Positions 3,813 to 6,476 of a stretch of 6,476 nt of DNA are shown here, piece by piece (position 1 is the first letter of the stretch; each line of letters opens with the position of its first letter). The DNA is from Bacteroidales bacterium UBA1064 (GTDB lineage: Bacteria > Bacteroidota > Bacteroidia > Bacteroidales > Tenuifilaceae), in assembly GCA_002316235.1 (NCBI GenBank), contig DCDD01000227.1:1-6476 (forward strand). Direction: 5' to 3'. The notes beneath the pieces were generated by a model that worked only from the letters and a program-made list of their open reading frames with translations, was not told the DNA's origin and did no database searches. Position numbers and translations under genes: made by a program.

Positions 3813-6476
3813 TTATTGATTCAACTCGATGACTTTTGCATTAAGAATTCCGCCGGCAATCAGGTTATCCTTGTTACGCTCGGCTTCGCTAAGGGTGGAG
3901 AAGTTCCCGATGGAGTAAACCATCAGCCCTCTTTCATCAACCCTGCGGGTAATATCCTTGTTGGGGATTAGCGTTCGGATGGTTTTTAGCTCATCGTTGG
4001 GCATACTGCCCTCGTAAACCCCCAGCTGGATCGCAAAAACACCCTTTCGGTCGGAATCTGACGACTTTTGCTGTTGGAGACTACCTTCAAGCTGCTGGGC
4101 GCGCTGGAGGCTAACCTGTTGTCCGTTGTACCAAGCAACAATAAAGGCATCCCTAAAGCCCACCGATTTCACCTTCGAAAGAGCACTTTCGGCATCGGCA
4201 AGCCTTGCGAATACACCGGCATAGTATCGGGTTAGCTTGCCAACGGGTTCGGCCGAGATTGGGTATATACCCTTAAAAAACTGGGGTTGGCGTGGAGTGC
4301 CGTAAACTCCCAGTTGAATTTTATAGCAAATCCCATTAGGTAGAGCGGATACTGCCGGAATAGGATTTTCTTCGTTGTATGGGCTGGTTTTGGCTATACC
4401 GAAATCGGAGGAGATCTCGCTTTCAACAGCCAGGTTTTCGATGTTCACAGGGCTGCTTACCCTTTCAATCCTTGGCGGGGTGTATGACGAGGCAGCTGCC
4501 TGTTGTGGCTTGCTCTGCTCTGCCGATAAAAGTTCAATAGCTGAGGTAGAGCCAAATGCCGATCGTTCAAACTTAATAATGCTGCTAGTCAACTTCTGCT
4601 CAAAGAGCTGGAGGTGCCATATTTTGGCAAAAGCCAGGTCCAGCTGGAGGAGCCCAAGTTCTCTAAGCAAGTTTGCCTCGAAGGCGCTTTCAACCCTTCC
4701 GTCGTTACCCATGTTGTTCAGAATTGTGCCGGCTGCTCGAAAGTGTGAGTAGGCAGTGCTGATGCACTTGCGAATGCTTTGGTCGTTTGATCCGCTTTTC
4801 ACCAGGGCCACATGTACGCAGTCGTTGTAAATGGGATATTTTTTTTCATAGTATTTCCCCATCTGCTCGTTGTAGCTTTGCATTGACGATAGCATATCCG
4901 CATACTTGGTATCACAAACCTTTGTCGAGGAGTCGGTTGAGTTTTTTTTGCATTGGTCGTATATATCCCTGTTGGTTAAGGCTAGATTTCGGTTTCGCAA
5001 TACCTGCGGGTATAGTTGTTCTGCTTGTGCCAAACGGTTCAGCTCATCGGTTTGAAAGACAGTAGGGGCAAATTGAGCCTGGTAGATGTAGTCGGGGTTG
5101 TCCGAAACAAACGATAGGCTTTCGTCGCCCTTAGGTTTCCTTTTTCCAGTAAGGTATTCCTGTTCAATTTGGCTGGCACGTACAAACATGAGGTCGGCCT
5201 CCTTTTGGGCAGCCAGCATGTCATCCTCTACCTGAACCACCTGTTTCTCCAACCGAATGCGTTGTTCGGCTGTTGTAACGAAATCAAATTTTCCGCGTAG
5301 CCCCTCCAGCCTAATTTTTAGAGAGTCAGCCAGCTGCTGGGCTGCAAAACCCTTTGCTATGGTTCGGGAGTATTCCGGATCGTTTTCGACCGAATTGAAG
5401 CTGGCTGGTTTTTGTGAAGCGGCTATAGGTTTTTCGGCCTGGACGGTGGTTGGATTTTTTGTTGGGGCATTCAATGCTAAGGTCGAAACTTTAAGAGCAG
5501 CTATTGAATCGAGTTCGCTATAGGAGCGGGGCGAGCGGCGTATAGGGTTTTGCTCATTCCGCATGAGTATGACTTCAACCGTATCGGGCATTACCTTGCG
5601 GTTGGTGGCAAAACAGGCCAGGCTATCCGAATCATCGGCCACAAACAGAAAATCGTCAAAGGGTGAATTAATCGGGAAAGCTAAATTTTCGGGAGGGCTC
5701 CAGCGTTTTGTAGTGGGGTCGAATACCGTTCTGAAAATATCGTATCCACCCATGCCGTAATGCCCCTTGGAGGCGAAGTATAGTGTAACGCCATCGGGTA
5801 TGATGTAGGGGTAGTCCTCATCAAAGTTTGAGTTAACCACGTCACCCAAATTTTCGGGTTTGCTCCAGGATCCATTATTCTGAAGCTGAATGCGGAAAAT
5901 ATCCTTACCGTAGGTAGTTGTGCTGCCGTAGCTGGAGTAGTAAACGTAAGTGCCAGGAGTTGGGTTTGTGGGGTAGAACATTAGCGGTTGGTGATTTTCC
6001 TTTATGTCTGTAGGGGTGAGTAAGTTTGTTGGAGCGTTAACAAAGCTGCCCGATTTAGGGGCTATGGAGTAGAACGTGCAGGCCTCGCCAGCTGCAACAG
6101 CTTTTGTGTCGTAAACTTCAGGGTTGTAGATGTAACGGGTCAGGAAGCTGCCATTCTCGCAAAGGGTAACCAGCTGTTCAACCTCCTCCAACTTAATGTC
6201 GGATGCCCCACCGCTGATGGTAAACCTTCTGTAGTAATCAATTGCCTCGCTAAACCGGTAGCTTTGCCTGAGTGCTTCGGCCAGGTAGAAGTAAACTATG
6301 CTGCTTACATCACCCGTTGAGGCTTGCGAAAGGAATTTTACCGCCAAATCCATACGGCGGGTTCCGTAGAGGTAACAAATTCCCAGGTTTAGTTGAATTT
6401 GGGGATCGCGGGAGTGCTGCTCCAGCAACCTTGAGTAAATGGGTAGCGCCTGCGCATACTGCTGGTTTTTCAGAAG
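3813..6476 (-). CDS. TPR-PD40-coiled-coil-double SPOR envelope protein (5' end outside window)
   Basis: At least 887 residues of an envelope protein, open to the right edge. A TTG at 6426-6428 is not the true start: the 16 codons upstream in frame (LLKNQQYAQALPIYSR) continue a TPR helix pair. Counting from that TTG, residues 1-70 are TPR-like; about 130-285 hold PD40/beta-propeller repeats of the PorE/OmpA type (WSKPENLGDVVNS, GVTLYFASKG, GMGGYDIFR, WSPPENL, FPINSPFDDF); about 296-345 is a Pro/Ala/Thr linker; about 360-425 is a charged coiled coil; about 455-625 is helical with cysteines C493, C505, C537, C555; two SPOR domains end it (about 699-780 and 795-870), each opening with IQLGVY. SPOR domains bind denuded peptidoglycan, so the C-terminus probably anchors it to the cell wall. 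Signal peptide and anchor type cannot be seen. Likely role: envelope scaffold; function unproven. The TAA stop is 138 bp before clpS. Confidence 0.88.
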   Translation of the reverse strand, partial: LLKNQQYAQALPIYSRLLEQHSRDPQIQLNLGICYLYGTRRMDLAVKFLSQASTGDVSSIVYFYLAEALRQSYRFSEAIDYYRRFTISGGASDIKLEEVEQLVTLCENGSFLTRYIYNPEVYDTKAVAAGEACTFYSIAPKSGSFVNAPTNLLTPTDIKENHQPLMFYPTNPTPGTYVYYSSYGSTTTYGKDIFRIQLQNNGSWSKPENLGDVVNSNFDEDYPYIIPDGVTLYFASKGHYGMGGYDIFRTVFDPTTKRWSPPENLAFPINSPFDDFLFVADDSDSLACFATNRKVMPDTVEVILMRNEQNPIRRSPRSYSELDSIAALKVSTLALNAPTKNPTTVQAEKPIAASQKPASFNSVENDPEYSRTIAKGFAAQQLADSLKIRLEGLRGKFDFVTTAEQRIRLEKQVVQVEDDMLAAQKEADLMFVRASQIEQEYLTGKRKPKGDESLSFVSDNPDYIYQAQFAPTVFQTDELNRLAQAEQLYPQVLRNRNLALTNRDIYDQCKKNSTDSSTKVCDTKYADMLSSMQSYNEQMGKYYEKKYPIYNDCVHVALVKSGSNDQSIRKCISTAYSHFRAAGTILNNMGNDGRVESAFEANLLRELGLLQLDLAFAKIWHLQLFEQKLTSSIIKFERSAFGSTSAIELLSAEQSKPQQAAASSYTPPRIERVSSPVNIENLAVESEISSDFGIAKTSPYNEENPIPAVSALPNGICYKIQLGVYGTPRQPQFFKGIYPISAEPVGKLTRYYAGVFARLADAESALSKVKSVGFRDAFIVAWYNGQQVSLQRAQQLEGSLQQQKSSDSDRKGVFAIQLGVYEGSMPNDELKTIRTLIPNKDITRRVDERGLMVYSIGNFSTLSEAERNKDNLIAGGILNAKVIELNQ

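Overview
The window reads as chromosomal DNA of a member of the Bacteroidota, probably a Bacteroidales/Marinilabiliales-type bacterium. Three things point there: a large protein joining TPRs, PorE/OmpA-like PD40 repeats and SPOR domains; a short-chain (epimerase-like) L-threonine dehydrogenase of the type common in that phylum; and A-rich start regions without clear Shine-Dalgarno sites. No rRNA, tRNA, CRISPR array, transposase or phage gene was found. The genus cannot be named from this stretch.

All supported genes lie on the minus strand, so transcription runs from right to left. From the right edge: (i) 6476-3813, the 3' 2.66 kb of a large envelope protein gene whose start lies outside the window (TPR, PD40, coiled coil, Cys-containing helical region, two SPOR domains); (ii) a 138-bp spacer with imperfect inverted repeats; (iii) a tight cluster clpS-nfeD-floA (3674-1929) with gaps of 16 and 5 bp, closed by a strong hairpin terminator at 1872-1898; (iv) a 449-bp AT-rich spacer with several inverted repeats and one candidate Bacteroidota -7 box; (v) the L-threonine 3-dehydrogenase gene (1479-514), ended by a second strong hairpin terminator at 450-490; (vi) about 450 bp at the left edge with no recognisable gene but unusually many short stem-loops and GGTAA/TTACC motifs.

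Functionally, clpS encodes the N-degron adaptor of ClpAP-type proteolysis. nfeD and floA encode a membrane OB-fold protein and a flotillin-like scaffold that usually occur together and organise membrane microdomains. The right-hand gene encodes a putative peptidoglycan-binding envelope protein, and the left-hand gene an enzyme of threonine catabolism. No pathway links all of them. The best candidates for something new are the domain combination of the SPOR protein, the unexplained structured-looking segment at 1-450, and the palindromes in front of the threonine dehydrogenase gene.
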